A DNA stretch of 14,487 bases. Source: an uncultured Bacilli bacterium. GTDB lineage: Bacteria; Bacillota_I; Bacilli_A; RF39; UBA660. The notes below the pieces were generated by a model. That model was not told where the DNA came from, searched no databases, and saw nothing but the letters and a program-made list of their open reading frames with translations. The stretch is from positions 1 to 14,487 of the forward strand of contig CANPWX010000011.1 of assembly GCA_947585065.1 (NCBI GenBank). Direction: 5' to 3'. Made by a program: the position numbers and the translations under genes. Positions 6,471 to 14,487 of the stretch are shown piece after piece; within the stretch, counting starts at the first letter, position 1; each line of letters starts with the position of its first letter.

Positions 6471-8430
6471 TAATATACTCACAAATTATTTCTGCAGTTT
6501 TTTCTTTTCCAATGCTTGAATCAATACAAATATCATAATTTTCTGCTTCTCTCCATTTCTTACCAGAAATCATTTCGTAGTAACTTGCTCGATTTTTATC
6601 TGATCTTTCTATATTTTTTAATGAATCTTGATAACTGTCGTGATACATTTCCATAATTTTTTGAACCCTGTACTCTTTTTTAGCATAAATAAATATTCGA
6701 ATTAAATTTTTATTTTCTCTTAAAACATAATCCGCTGCTCTTCCAACAATAACACATGATCCTTGTTGAGCAATCATTTGAATTACTTTTTCTTGAGCTT
6801 CTATTGCATATTTTACTGGAGATGTTGTTAAGTATAAATCATGAAGGATATCGTTACTACTATTAATATTAGAAACAAACTCTTTGTCAAGACCACTTTC
6901 TTGAGCAGCAAGAGCAGTCATTTCTTTATAATAGTATGGAATATTTAATTTTTGAGCAACTAATTGTCCAATCGCTTTTCCTTGACTACCATGAGTTCTT
7001 GAAATTGTAATAATTACTCCTTCTTTTGAATCAGCTAATATTATTTTTTCTTTTGTTTCTATATTTCTTTGTGGATTTAAGTGTTTAAAGAAGAATATAA
7101 GCAATAGAATTGTGATTATTATTCCTAATAAGTCTCCTATTGGCGCAGCAAATAAAACTCCTTTGATTCCAAAATATTTTGGTAAAATGATAACTAGAGG
7201 AACAAAAAAGAAAAGATCTCTTGCTAATGATACAATTGCTGATTTTAGTGGTTCTCCTACTGCTTGGAAAAAAATAGAACTCATTTTTATAAAGCAAGTA
7301 AATGTTAAAAGCATTAAAAATATTCTAAAAGTTAACACGGCAAATTCCATATATAATTCTTCATTCGTGCCAAATATGCTAATGATCACTTCTGGACATA
7401 ATTCAAATATCAATGTTGATAGTATACCAATTAAAACACATGCTATTGAAACTTTTTTAAAGGTTTCTTTTACTCTATTAATATTCTTGGCTCCATAGTT
7501 ATATCCCAAAATTGGTTGAGCTCCTAAAATAATTCCTACAATAATGTTGATAACAATTGAAAATACTTTCATAGTAATTCCAATCACTGCAATAGGAATA
7601 TCTGCTCCATATTTACTTTGAGCTCCATATTTTGCTAACATAATATTGCAAACTAAGGAAATGATTACGATACTCATCTGTGTGATAAAAGTAGAAATTC
7701 CTAACTTTATTACGTTTTTAAAAATTCTAAAATCGATTTTGAAACTACTCCAGGATAATTTAAAAGTCTTTGTTTTAGTATAATAGATAATTGATAAAAG
7801 GAATGAAGCTACTTGCCCTATTACAGTTGCATAAGCTGCTCCTTTAATTCCTAAATGAAAAACAAATATAAATATCGGATCAAGTATAATGTTTAAAATT
7901 GCTCCTACTAAAGTTGTTGCCATGGAAAATCCCGGTGAACCATCTGCACGTATCACAGCATTCATGCTATTAGCTAGCATATAGACAGGAATTCCAGCTA
8001 AGATAATCATATAATAGTCTCTTGCCAATTCGATACTTTGATTACTTGCCCCAAATAAAAATAATAAAGTATCTTTCAGAAAAAAACCTATTATTACAAA
8101 TAGAATACTAATAATACCTGTTACTAGTATACTATTTCCAATTGATTTATCAGCAGATTCTGCATTTCCCCTTCCTTGACATAAAGATAAATAGGCTGAT
8201 GAGCCATCTCCAAAGCACCATGCAAAAGCAACTGCAATAATTGTAATCGGATAAACAACACCAGTGGCCGCATTCCCTAAATATCCTAGTTCACTATTTC
8301 CTATAAAAATCTGATCCACAATATTATATAATGAACTGATTAATAATGATAAAATACAGGGAATTGAAAAGCGAATTAATAATTTTGATATTTTTTCTTC
8401 TCCTAAAAATTTGTTATTTTCTTCTTTCAT
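6454..8430 (-). CDS. MATE-family transporter fused to a cytidylate-kinase-like domain
   Basis: One chain of 659 aa. Residues 1 to about 450 are a MATE multidrug/toxin extrusion transporter with about twelve membrane helices (LYNIVDQIFIG near the N-terminus, RADGSPGFSM, DPIFIF, QPILGYNYGA, FFQAVGEP). After a short linker, residues 471-658 (coding bases about 6457-7020) match the cytidylate-kinase-like family: SRTHGSQGKAIG nucleotide-binding loop (477-488), IVGRAADYVLR (561-571), DKNRASYYEMISGKKW (611-626) and NYDICIDSS (631-639). The kinase part looks complete and should face the cytoplasm. The start is the ATG at 8430, with GGAGG six bases upstream; the frame stays open 22 codons further but passes through a hairpin. 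The MATE part alone is normal length, so the kinase is an addition. The transported compound and kinase substrate are unknown; whether the kinase is active cannot be told from sequence. Confidence 0.9.
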   Translation of the reverse strand: MKEENNKFLGEEKISKLLIRFSIPCILSLLISSLYNIVDQIFIGNSELGYLGNAATGVVYPITIIAVAFAWCFGDGSSAYLSLCQGRGNAESADKSIGNSILVTGIISILFVIIGFFLKDTLLFLFGASNQSIELARDYYMIILAGIPVYMLANSMNAVIRADGSPGFSMATTLVGAILNIILDPIFIFVFHLGIKGAAYATVIGQVASFLLSIIYYTKTKTFKLSWSSFKIDFRIFKNVIKLGISTFITQMSIVIISLVCNIMLAKYGAQSKYGADIPIAVIGITMKVFSIVINIIVGIILGAQPILGYNYGAKNINRVKETFKKVSIACVLIGILSTLIFELCPEVIISIFGTNEELYMEFAVLTFRIFLMLLTFTCFIKMSSIFFQAVGEPLKSAIVSLARDLFFFVPLVIILPKYFGIKGVLFAAPIGDLLGIIITILLLIFFFKHLNPQRNIETKEKIILADSKEGVIITISRTHGSQGKAIGQLVAQKLNIPYYYKEMTALAAQESGLDKEFVSNINSSNDILHDLYLTTSPVKYAIEAQEKVIQMIAQQGSCVIVGRAADYVLRENKNLIRIFIYAKKEYRVQKIMEMYHDSYQDSLKNIERSDKNRASYYEMISGKKWREAENYDICIDSSIGKEKTAEIICEYIKKMKR

Positions 8431-8458
8431 ATGTTTCCTCCTTTTTCTGTTTTTAGGC

Positions 8459-8496
8459 AAAAAAATATGCGTAAAAACTGTCTTGTTTTTACGCAT
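8459..8496 (-). terminator. Strong terminator hairpin in the MATE-kinase leader
   Basis: ATGCGTAAAAAC (8496-8485) and GTTTTTACGCAT (8478-8467) form a perfect 12-bp stem with a six-base loop, followed by seven T. It lies between the promoter at 8518-8546 and the start codon at 8430. It could end the upstream ABC transcript, act as an attenuator for the MATE-kinase gene, or both. Confidence 0.85.
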
Positions 8497-8517
8497 TTTG
8501 CTGGATCAGACTTATTA

Positions 8518-8546
8518 AGTATAACTCTTTTTTTCTAATTTTTCAA
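8518..8546 (-). promoter_or_regulatory. Promoter of the MATE-kinase gene
   Basis: TTGAAA (8546-8541), a 17-bp spacer and TATACT (8523-8518). The start would be near 8511, about 15 bases before the terminator hairpin. Confidence 0.65.
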
Positions 8547-8575
8547 AATATTTTTTATTATTTTACTCAACTTTT

Positions 8576-11137
8576 TTATTCTGTTCTTAACGCAATGACA
8601 GGATCTTTTTTACTTGCCATTTTAGCTGGAACAAGGCCGGCAATAAAGGTTAAGAGTACAGAAATAATAATTAATATGATTCCACCTATTAAAGGTAATT
8701 GAGCTAATCCTTTAATTTCAGTAATATTGTATATAATTGCATTAATAGGTATATTTAAAAGTAGTGTTACAAGTATTCCTAAGGCACCTGCAAATAAACC
8801 TTCTATTAAAGTCTCGGCATTGAATACACGTGAAACATCTTTTTTTCTAGCACCAATTGCTCGAAGAATTCCAATCTCTTTTGTTCTTTCAATTACAGAG
8901 ATATAAGTAATAATAGCTATCATAATAGAAGATACGATTAAAGAAATACTTACAAATGCGATTAAAATGTAACTTATTGCATTAATAATTGTAGTAACTG
9001 AACTCATCATGATTCCAACAATGTCAGAATACATAATTTTGTCCTCTTCGTCTCTTGTACTATTAAAATCATTAATTACTTCAACAATTTTATCTTTTGA
9101 TTCAAAATCTTTTGGATATAATTCAATAGTATATGGATCATCTAAATCTACAATTCCCAATTTTTTTCTATTGCTATCATAATCTGCTTGAGCATTTTCT
9201 GTATATTCTGCAATTACTTTTGCAAGTTCTGTTTGAGATAATGTTGCTAAATATTGTTGTTGCTCTATTGGTAATGATTTTATATCAAATTTTGTATTAT
9301 TGGAAAATTCTAAACCTGTAAAGACATTTTTATTTTTATTTGCTAGTTGTTCTTTCGCAATTTCGGATTCTTTAATTTTATTTACTGTATATTCCATTAG
9401 TTCTTTTGTGTAACCAATCACTCCTGTTGTAGTCGCAGAAGAGTCTTCACTTATTTTAATAATTCCAACTACTTCAATATCTAATGCATTCTTAAGAAGA
9501 GTTTTCATGTATTTTTCATCGGAACGTTTATCTACCCAAATTCCTTTTTCTTTTTCATAATAATCTGTATTTAATAAAAGTTTATATTTCAAACCTAAAA
9601 TTTCATCATAACTATAAGAAAGACTTTCTTTTTTCGGAATTTCTTCTCCATTCATAATTTTTGATAAAGTATTCTTTAATTCTTCTTGATCTAACAATCC
9701 AAGCGAATATAATGCATAGTCACTTACTTGATTATTTTGATCCATTAATAATACCACTTCATTATATTTTTCTGGCATTCTTCCTGCAACTAAATCATAC
9801 TGAGCATCTAATACTTCTTTTTTATCTGGTAATTCAGTCCAAGAATTTACTTCCTCCATTCCTGGAAGAGTAACTTGCGACATCATTTCATTTTCAATTC
9901 CTAAGTTATCGAATACTGTACTTGGATTTACTTGAACAATTTTTTCTTCATAGTTTGATTTATAGAGATTTAAATCCAAATTGTAAGTATATCGAATATC
10001 ACTCACATAATCATTAATTTTAGTCTGTTCATTCTCAATATATTGTTTAAAACTTTTTAAATCATTCACTGTACTACTTCCTGCAACAGAAGAAAGCATA
10101 TCTGTCATAATATTATTAGAGTATACTTTATCATTGCCTGTGTCTTTACTTTTGGAACTATCCATCAAAGATTCCATGAGACTTTCCCGATCCATAGTTG
10201 TTTTTTCTAATGTTAAGGGATACAACGATAAGGTATCTTCTTCTACGTGGTTAATATAACTGTTTAACCCATTTGATAAGGATAATATTAAAGCAATTCC
10301 AATAATACCTATCGAACCTGCAAAAGCAGTAAGAATTGTTCTTCCTTTTTTTGTCATTAAATTATTTAAAGATAACGATAAAGCTGTTTTTAAATTCATC
10401 GAAGTTTTTTTACTTTTTAATTTTTCTTCTTCTAAAGACTCTTTGGTATTTATACTTCCATCATATGGATTTGTGTCGTCAATAACTTCTCCATCTTTAA
10501 GTTTTATAATTCTGGAAGAATACTCTTTAGCTAGTTCTGGATTATGGGTTACCATGATCACTAATTTATCTTTTGCGACTTCTTTTAAAAGATTCATAAT
10601 TTGAACACTTGTGTCAGAGTCTAAAGCTCCCGTTGGTTCATCAGCTAGTAATATATCTGGATTATTCACTAAGGCTCTTGCAATCGCGACACGTTGCATT
10701 TGTCCACCAGATAATTGATTTGGTAACTTATACATATGATCTTTTAAGCCAACACTTTTTAAAATTTCTTTTGCTCTTTGACGTCTTTCCATTTTGGATA
10801 CTCCAGATAACGTTAAGGCTAATTCAACATTTTGTAAAATCGTTTGATGAGATATTAAGTTATAGCTTTGAAAAACAAACCCTACTCGGTGATTTCGATA
10901 AGAATCCCAATCACGATCTTTATATTCTTTTGTACTCACTTCATTGATGATTAAGTCACCTGAATCATATCGATCGAGTCCGCCTATAATGTTTAAAAGA
11001 GTTGTTTTTCCACTTCCACTCGGTCCTAAAATTGAAGCAAATTCACTTCTACGAAAATTAATACTTACATTATAAAGTGCTTTTTGTTGAAACCCATTCG
11101 TTTCATAAGTTTTTGTTATATTTTTAATTTCTAACAT
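8576..11137 (-). CDS. ABC transporter, fused ATPase and FtsX-type permease (MacB-like)
   Basis: A single 853-aa chain with both halves of an ABC system. Residues 1 to about 225 are the ATPase: Walker A GPSGSGKT (38-45), Q-loop Q90, signature LSGGQ (142-146), Walker B ILLADEP with E167, and switch H198. A linker leads to the first membrane helix (about 266-288), then a very large extracytoplasmic part (about 290-715), then three helices (about 720-748, 778-803, 815-838) with the FtsX-type segment RTKEIGILRAIGA and the C-terminal PAKMASKKDPVIALRTE. This is the MacB/LolD-LolC arrangement, linked in relatives to antibiotic or peptide export or resistance; the substrate here is not known. The start is the ATG at 11137 after AGGAGA. 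No dedicated response-regulator pair is adjacent. Two promoters lie upstream. Confidence 0.92.
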   Translation of the reverse strand: MLEIKNITKTYETNGFQQKALYNVSINFRRSEFASILGPSGSGKTTLLNIIGGLDRYDSGDLIINEVSTKEYKDRDWDSYRNHRVGFVFQSYNLISHQTILQNVELALTLSGVSKMERRQRAKEILKSVGLKDHMYKLPNQLSGGQMQRVAIARALVNNPDILLADEPTGALDSDTSVQIMNLLKEVAKDKLVIMVTHNPELAKEYSSRIIKLKDGEVIDDTNPYDGSINTKESLEEEKLKSKKTSMNLKTALSLSLNNLMTKKGRTILTAFAGSIGIIGIALILSLSNGLNSYINHVEEDTLSLYPLTLEKTTMDRESLMESLMDSSKSKDTGNDKVYSNNIMTDMLSSVAGSSTVNDLKSFKQYIENEQTKINDYVSDIRYTYNLDLNLYKSNYEEKIVQVNPSTVFDNLGIENEMMSQVTLPGMEEVNSWTELPDKKEVLDAQYDLVAGRMPEKYNEVVLLMDQNNQVSDYALYSLGLLDQEELKNTLSKIMNGEEIPKKESLSYSYDEILGLKYKLLLNTDYYEKEKGIWVDKRSDEKYMKTLLKNALDIEVVGIIKISEDSSATTTGVIGYTKELMEYTVNKIKESEIAKEQLANKNKNVFTGLEFSNNTKFDIKSLPIEQQQYLATLSQTELAKVIAEYTENAQADYDSNRKKLGIVDLDDPYTIELYPKDFESKDKIVEVINDFNSTRDEEDKIMYSDIVGIMMSSVTTIINAISYILIAFVSISLIVSSIMIAIITYISVIERTKEIGILRAIGARKKDVSRVFNAETLIEGLFAGALGILVTLLLNIPINAIIYNITEIKGLAQLPLIGGIILIIISVLLTFIAGLVPAKMASKKDPVIALRTE

Positions 11138-11165
11138 TTTATCTCTCCTTTTAAAGCATACTATT

Positions 11166-11194
11166 ATTATATCAAGAAAATTCAAAAATTTTAA
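11166..11194 (-). promoter_or_regulatory. Proximal promoter of the ABC transporter gene
   Basis: Extended -10 TGA-TATAAT (TATAAT at 11171-11166) with a TTAAAA -35 (11194-11189) at 17 bp. The start would be about 22 bases before the ATG. Confidence 0.55.
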
Positions 11195-11228
11195 GAATTA
11201 CTCCATGTTTTTTCTTAATATATTGTCT

Positions 11229-11257
11229 ATTATATATGCCTCTTCTTTGTTTGTCAA
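11229..11257 (-). promoter_or_regulatory. Perfect consensus promoter of the ABC transporter gene
   Basis: TTGACA (11257-11252), a 17-bp spacer and TATAAT (11234-11229) match the sigma-A consensus exactly. The start near 11222 leaves an 85-base leader before the ATG, containing a loose TTAAGAA/TTCTTAA inverted repeat. The promoter lies 20 bp after the stop of the upstream gene. Confidence 0.85.
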
Positions 11258-11276
11258 TTTTCAGATTTTATCTTAT

Positions 11277-13088
11277 TTAAAAACGATTTTCTATAAAATT
11301 CATATATTCTTTAATGATGTTGCTTGTTTTACTTTTTATTATTGTCTCTTTTGCTAACGTAATATCATCTGTAATTATATTATCTACATTGAGATTGATC
11401 ATTTTTTCCATATTTTCTTTAGTGTTTACTGTCCAAACATATAGTTCTTTTCCAGCATTATGAATTTTTTTCACTAAACTTTTATTGACACTGCTTGCTT
11501 CGATACTAAAATGATCTGCACTGGATAGTTTCGTAATATCTCCATAAGCTAGACTCATAACATAAACTGTTTTTACTGTGCTATCATACTTTTTTATATT
11601 TTCTAACACTTCATAAACTTGTGAAGTAATGACACATTGATCTACAAAATCATATTTTCTAATCATATCTACTACATCTTTTTCAAAATTTTTTTCATGT
11701 CCTGTTGGCTTTAGTTCAATATTTAATTTTAGATTATTTTCTTTAGCATATTTTACAACTTCTTCTAAAGAAGGAATTTTCTCATCCTTAAAATCTTTAT
11801 TAAAAAAACTACCTGCATCTAATTTTTCTATTTCTTCATAGGTTGCTTCCCATGTATTTTTATCTACTCCTGTAGTTCGTTTTAAATTGGTATCATGTAA
11901 AATAATTAATTTTTCATCTTTTGTTTGCTGAACATCTAGTTCAATCCAATCCGTTCCTAATTCTTGAGCACCTTTAAATGCAGCCATTGTGTTTTCTGGA
12001 TAGAATGCTGAGGCTCCTCGGTGGGCTGTTATTTCTACTTGTCTTAAATATTCAATATTCAAATTATATTTTCCTTTATAGATTGAATAGGTTAGTAAAG
12101 TTCCGCAGAAAACAGTAATTATTCCTATAGCAATTTTAAATTGAAAGAACTTACGATTTTGTTTTTTCACTTCTTTATGATCTATTTTAACAGGTTCTAT
12201 TTTTTCCATTTTTTGTTTTTTATGCCAATAATACAAGAAACTAACAGAAGCATAACTAATTGGAGTGGCTAGTAAGGTAAATACAAGAAATGAAAGGGCA
12301 ATAAAGATCCATGTTATTGTAACTGATACATTTCCTAGTAGATTGTTCAATCCAAAAATTTTATATAGAATTATGATGAAAAAAATACCTATGAATACAA
12401 ATATAAGATAGAATAATGAAGTCACTGCTTGAGTTAAAAGAATTACAAAAAAATCTTTTATTTTATTGTTCTTACTTAGATTGATACTTTTCTTCTTAGC
12501 TTCTTTAAAATCATTATTTTCTAAAATAAAATAATGGAGGGAATAAATCCAACGAAATAAAAGCAAACATAATAGAATCACAATAATTATATACAAAATA
12601 GATAAGGCCTGATTGTTTGTTATAAAATCCATAATAAACTCTGGAACTTTGATTGTTGATATTAAACTAGATGAAACTCCTAAATTTAAAAATGGAATTA
12701 AAAACAATACTAGAAATGCTATTAATATATTTTTTAAATGAAATACTTTTTTTAATTTTTGAATGGATATTAAAAATGCTTCCTTTGCTGTTATTTTTTC
12801 TTTATGATAGGAACTATCTAAAATAATTATTATTGAACTAATATCTATTAAAGAATAAAATGTCATACATATTATTAATAATAAAATCATAAATAATGTA
12901 ATTGGATTGAAAAGAAACGAAAAAATATTTTCAAAAGTTAAATAAGAATATCCTGTTATTCTCATAATCACATGAAACATTCCTATAAATAAAGGAATAA
13001 AAATAATAGATGAAAGTACCTTATATATGAATTCAAATTGAACGAAAGCTTTACGATTTATCATTAACATTTCTATTATTTTTTTCAT
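11277..13088 (-). CDS. Glycerophosphodiester phosphodiesterase with N-terminal membrane domain
   Basis: Hydrolyses glycerophosphodiesters to glycerol 3-phosphate and an alcohol in related proteins. The 603-aa protein has about seven to eight hydrophobic segments in residues 20-335 (the GDPD membrane-domain type, with EAKKKSINLSKNNK between helices), then the catalytic GDPD barrel from about 352 to 590: HRG at 356-358, PEN 364-366, E383 and D385, and HD 398-399. These are the expected metal and catalytic residues. The last helix should put the barrel outside the cell, where it could act on lipid or teichoic-acid products; that is inference. It starts nine bases after the trxB stop with only a weak AGG site (GTAGG), so it is probably co-transcribed and coupled with trxB. 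No clear terminator follows. Confidence 0.92.
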   Translation of the reverse strand: MKKIIEMLMINRKAFVQFEFIYKVLSSIIFIPLFIGMFHVIMRITGYSYLTFENIFSFLFNPITLFMILLLIICMTFYSLIDISSIIIILDSSYHKEKITAKEAFLISIQKLKKVFHLKNILIAFLVLFLIPFLNLGVSSSLISTIKVPEFIMDFITNNQALSILYIIIVILLCLLLFRWIYSLHYFILENNDFKEAKKKSINLSKNNKIKDFFVILLTQAVTSLFYLIFVFIGIFFIIILYKIFGLNNLLGNVSVTITWIFIALSFLVFTLLATPISYASVSFLYYWHKKQKMEKIEPVKIDHKEVKKQNRKFFQFKIAIGIITVFCGTLLTYSIYKGKYNLNIEYLRQVEITAHRGASAFYPENTMAAFKGAQELGTDWIELDVQQTKDEKLIILHDTNLKRTTGVDKNTWEATYEEIEKLDAGSFFNKDFKDEKIPSLEEVVKYAKENNLKLNIELKPTGHEKNFEKDVVDMIRKYDFVDQCVITSQVYEVLENIKKYDSTVKTVYVMSLAYGDITKLSSADHFSIEASSVNKSLVKKIHNAGKELYVWTVNTKENMEKMINLNVDNIITDDITLAKETIIKSKTSNIIKEYMNFIENRF

Positions 13089-13097
13089 ACTTTTTAC

Positions 13098-14006
13098 CTA
13101 CTCTTTCTCATTTATTTCTCGAATCGCAGTAGTCGCGGCAATGCTCCCATCACTTACAGCAGTTGTGAGTTGCCTTAATGTTTTTACTCTTGTATCCCCA
13201 GCAACAAGAATTCCTTTTGTTTTGGTATGAACTCCATCTTCTGATATAATGTATCCCTTTTCATCTAAATCTACAACATTTTGAAAGATTTCATTCTTAG
13301 GTTCTTGACCAATGGCAATGAAAAGTCCTTCTACCTCAATTGTTTCTTTTGTCTTTTCTTTTTCTAAATCTATGCTTTCTAATTTTTCTTGTCCATTTAA
13401 AGACACTACTGTTCTATTTAATAAAAAGATTACATTTTCTTTCTTTTTTAATTCTTCTACAGATGTATTATCTGCTCGAAATTCACTTTTTCGATGAATG
13501 AGATATACTTTACTCACAATATCTGATAAATATAGTGCATCTTCTATCGCGGTATTCCCTCCCCCTAATACAGCCACTTTTTTTCCTTTATAAAAATTTC
13601 CATCACAAGTTGCACAGTAGGAAACTCCTTTTCCTAAAAAGTCTTTTTCTTGAGCTATATTTAATTTTCGATGAGAAGAGCCTGTTGCTAAGATTACACA
13701 GTTTGCTTGATATTTATTTTTTTCTGTAATTACAGTTTTATCTTTTTCTACTCTAAGCACTGTTTCATATTTTATATTTCCACTTAGATTTTTTACTTGA
13801 TGATATAAATTCGTTGCAAAATCATAACCACTTATCGATAAAATTCCGGGATAATTTTGAATTTCTTTGGCATTTAGTATTTGGCCTCCATAACTTTCTT
13901 TTTCTAATATTAAAATATTTTTATTTGCTCTTAACAAATAAAGAGCACTGGTAAGTCCAGCTGGACCTGCTCCTACTATAATTACATCATAAAAAAATTC
14001 TTCCAT
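13098..14006 (-). CDS. trxB: Thioredoxin-disulfide reductase
   Basis: FAD enzyme that passes electrons from NADPH to thioredoxin in the cytoplasm. The 302-aa protein has the FAD motif GAGPAG (12-17), the redox-active pair CATC (131-134), the NADPH-binding GGGNTA (148-153), the HRKSEFRA box (171-178) that marks NADPH use, and the C-terminal GDTR and DGSIAA segments that bind FAD. The length is normal and all key residues are present. An AAGG site lies ten bases before the ATG. It has its own promoter and leads a likely two-gene unit with the phosphodiesterase; thioredoxin itself is not in the window. Confidence 0.95.
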   Translation of the reverse strand: MEEFFYDVIIVGAGPAGLTSALYLLRANKNILILEKESYGGQILNAKEIQNYPGILSISGYDFATNLYHQVKNLSGNIKYETVLRVEKDKTVITEKNKYQANCVILATGSSHRKLNIAQEKDFLGKGVSYCATCDGNFYKGKKVAVLGGGNTAIEDALYLSDIVSKVYLIHRKSEFRADNTSVEELKKKENVIFLLNRTVVSLNGQEKLESIDLEKEKTKETIEVEGLFIAIGQEPKNEIFQNVVDLDEKGYIISEDGVHTKTKGILVAGDTRVKTLRQLTTAVSDGSIAATTAIREINEKE

Positions 14007-14037
14007 TTTCTTTCAACCTTTCTTACATCTTATTTAA

Positions 14038-14066
14038 ATTGTACACAAGCTCTGTTAGAAAATCAA
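14038..14066 (-). promoter_or_regulatory. trxB promoter
   Basis: TTGATT (14066-14061), 17 bp, TACAAT (14043-14038). The start would be near 14031, 25 bases before the ATG. It lies just after the histidine-kinase stop codon. Confidence 0.65.
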
Positions 14067-14075
14067 GAAATTTGT

Positions 14076-14487
14076 TTATAACAGTATTTTAATGATGAGA
14101 CAAGAATTCTGATAATCTGCTTCTATTGTTCCATTCATTAATTCTACTAATTGTTTTGCTATTGATAAACCTACTCCCGTACTTTTACTTCCGTTTTCCA
14201 CAGTAAAATATCGATCAAAAATTTTATTTACACTTACTTTATCAAGAGCAATTGTTTGATTTAAAAATAACAACTCGCCATTTTCTGATAAGGTGATACT
14301 TATTTTACTATCTGCATATTTTAAAGCATTGGATAGTATATTTTCTAGTATTCTTATCATTAGAGTTCTATCGATCATTTTATATATTTTTTCGGAGCAT
14401 ATATGGACTACGATATTGATCTTTTTTTCTTTTAATAAATCATAATAGGAAACTATTACATCTTCTAATATATCGTTTATACAAATC
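14076..14487 (-). CDS. Sensor histidine kinase, C-terminal part (cut by window edge)
   Basis: The frame is open from the right edge, so the N-terminus, with any membrane sensor and the phosphorylated histidine, lies outside. About 136 residues are visible, starting ICINDILEDVIVSYYDLL. The ATP-binding domain has an N box (ENILSNALKYADS), an F-box-like IFDRYFTVENG and a G2 box (STGVGLSIAKQLVELMNGTI). The classical DxGxG G1 box is not present; FLNQTIALDKVS takes its place, as in VanS-like kinases. A response regulator would be expected nearby but is not in view. An internal ATG at 14378 is not the start. No clear terminator follows before the trxB promoter. Confidence 0.85.
   Translation of the reverse strand, partial: ICINDILEDVIVSYYDLLKEKKINIVVHICSEKIYKMIDRTLMIRILENILSNALKYADSKISITLSENGELLFLNQTIALDKVSVNKIFDRYFTVENGSKSTGVGLSIAKQLVELMNGTIEADYQNSCLIIKILL

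Noticed and set aside
8431..8496. A 22-codon N-terminal extension of the MATE-kinase protein
   Set aside because: The frame is open from an ATG at 8496, but that ATG begins the terminator stem, has no ribosome site, and GGAGG precedes the ATG at 8430.
10609..10947. 112-codon plus-strand reading frame
   Set aside because: It lies wholly inside the ATPase domain of the ABC gene on the other strand and has no recognisable protein features; the same holds for the other short opposite-strand frames.
1..14487. CRISPR array, insertion sequence, tRNA or rRNA
   Set aside because: No regularly spaced repeats, transposase frame, cloverleaf or ribosomal RNA sequence was seen on either strand.

Overview
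This is a strongly AT-rich window, with every gene but one on the minus strand. The following point to a low-GC member of the Bacillota: a tRNA-Phe T-box leader ahead of pheST, sigma-A type promoters with extended -10 elements, GGAGG-type ribosome binding sites and short U-tailed terminators. A gut-type Bacilli or Clostridia lineage is my guess; the sequence does not fix the order. Nine visible stops are TAA, two are TAG and none is TGA. All genes run full length with TGA read as stop, so the standard code fits.

Layout, left to right. Bases 1-241 hold no gene: they contain two related palindromes, a possible leftward promoter and the pheT terminator. pheT and pheS (242-3656) form an 8-nt-overlapping operon behind a complete T-box leader and promoter (3693-3947). 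Next come a pentapeptide-repeat protein (3980-4606) and a short-chain dehydrogenase (4651-5406), separated by a terminator. A small membrane-anchored XRE regulator (5467-5808) is divergent from the only plus-strand gene (5919-6368), which encodes two XRE domains in tandem. Nested inverted repeats lie between these two regulators. A bidirectional terminator separates that pair from the most unusual gene, a MATE-type transporter fused to a cytidylate-kinase-like domain (6454-8430). Its promoter is followed almost at once by a strong terminator hairpin. Upstream are a MacB-type ABC transporter with ATPase and permease in one chain and a very large ectodomain (8576-11137), a membrane-domain glycerophosphodiester phosphodiesterase (11277-13088), thioredoxin reductase (13098-14006) and the C-terminal part of a sensor histidine kinase that runs off the right edge.

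How they work together. pheS/pheT charge tRNA-Phe and are controlled by tRNA-Phe charging. trxB and the phosphodiesterase look co-transcribed from one promoter. The ABC transporter has a perfect consensus promoter of its own and a second one nearer the gene. The two XRE regulators probably regulate themselves and each other. The MATE-kinase fusion, its attenuator-like leader and the divergent regulator pair are the parts most worth following up. The rest is ordinary chromosomal content.
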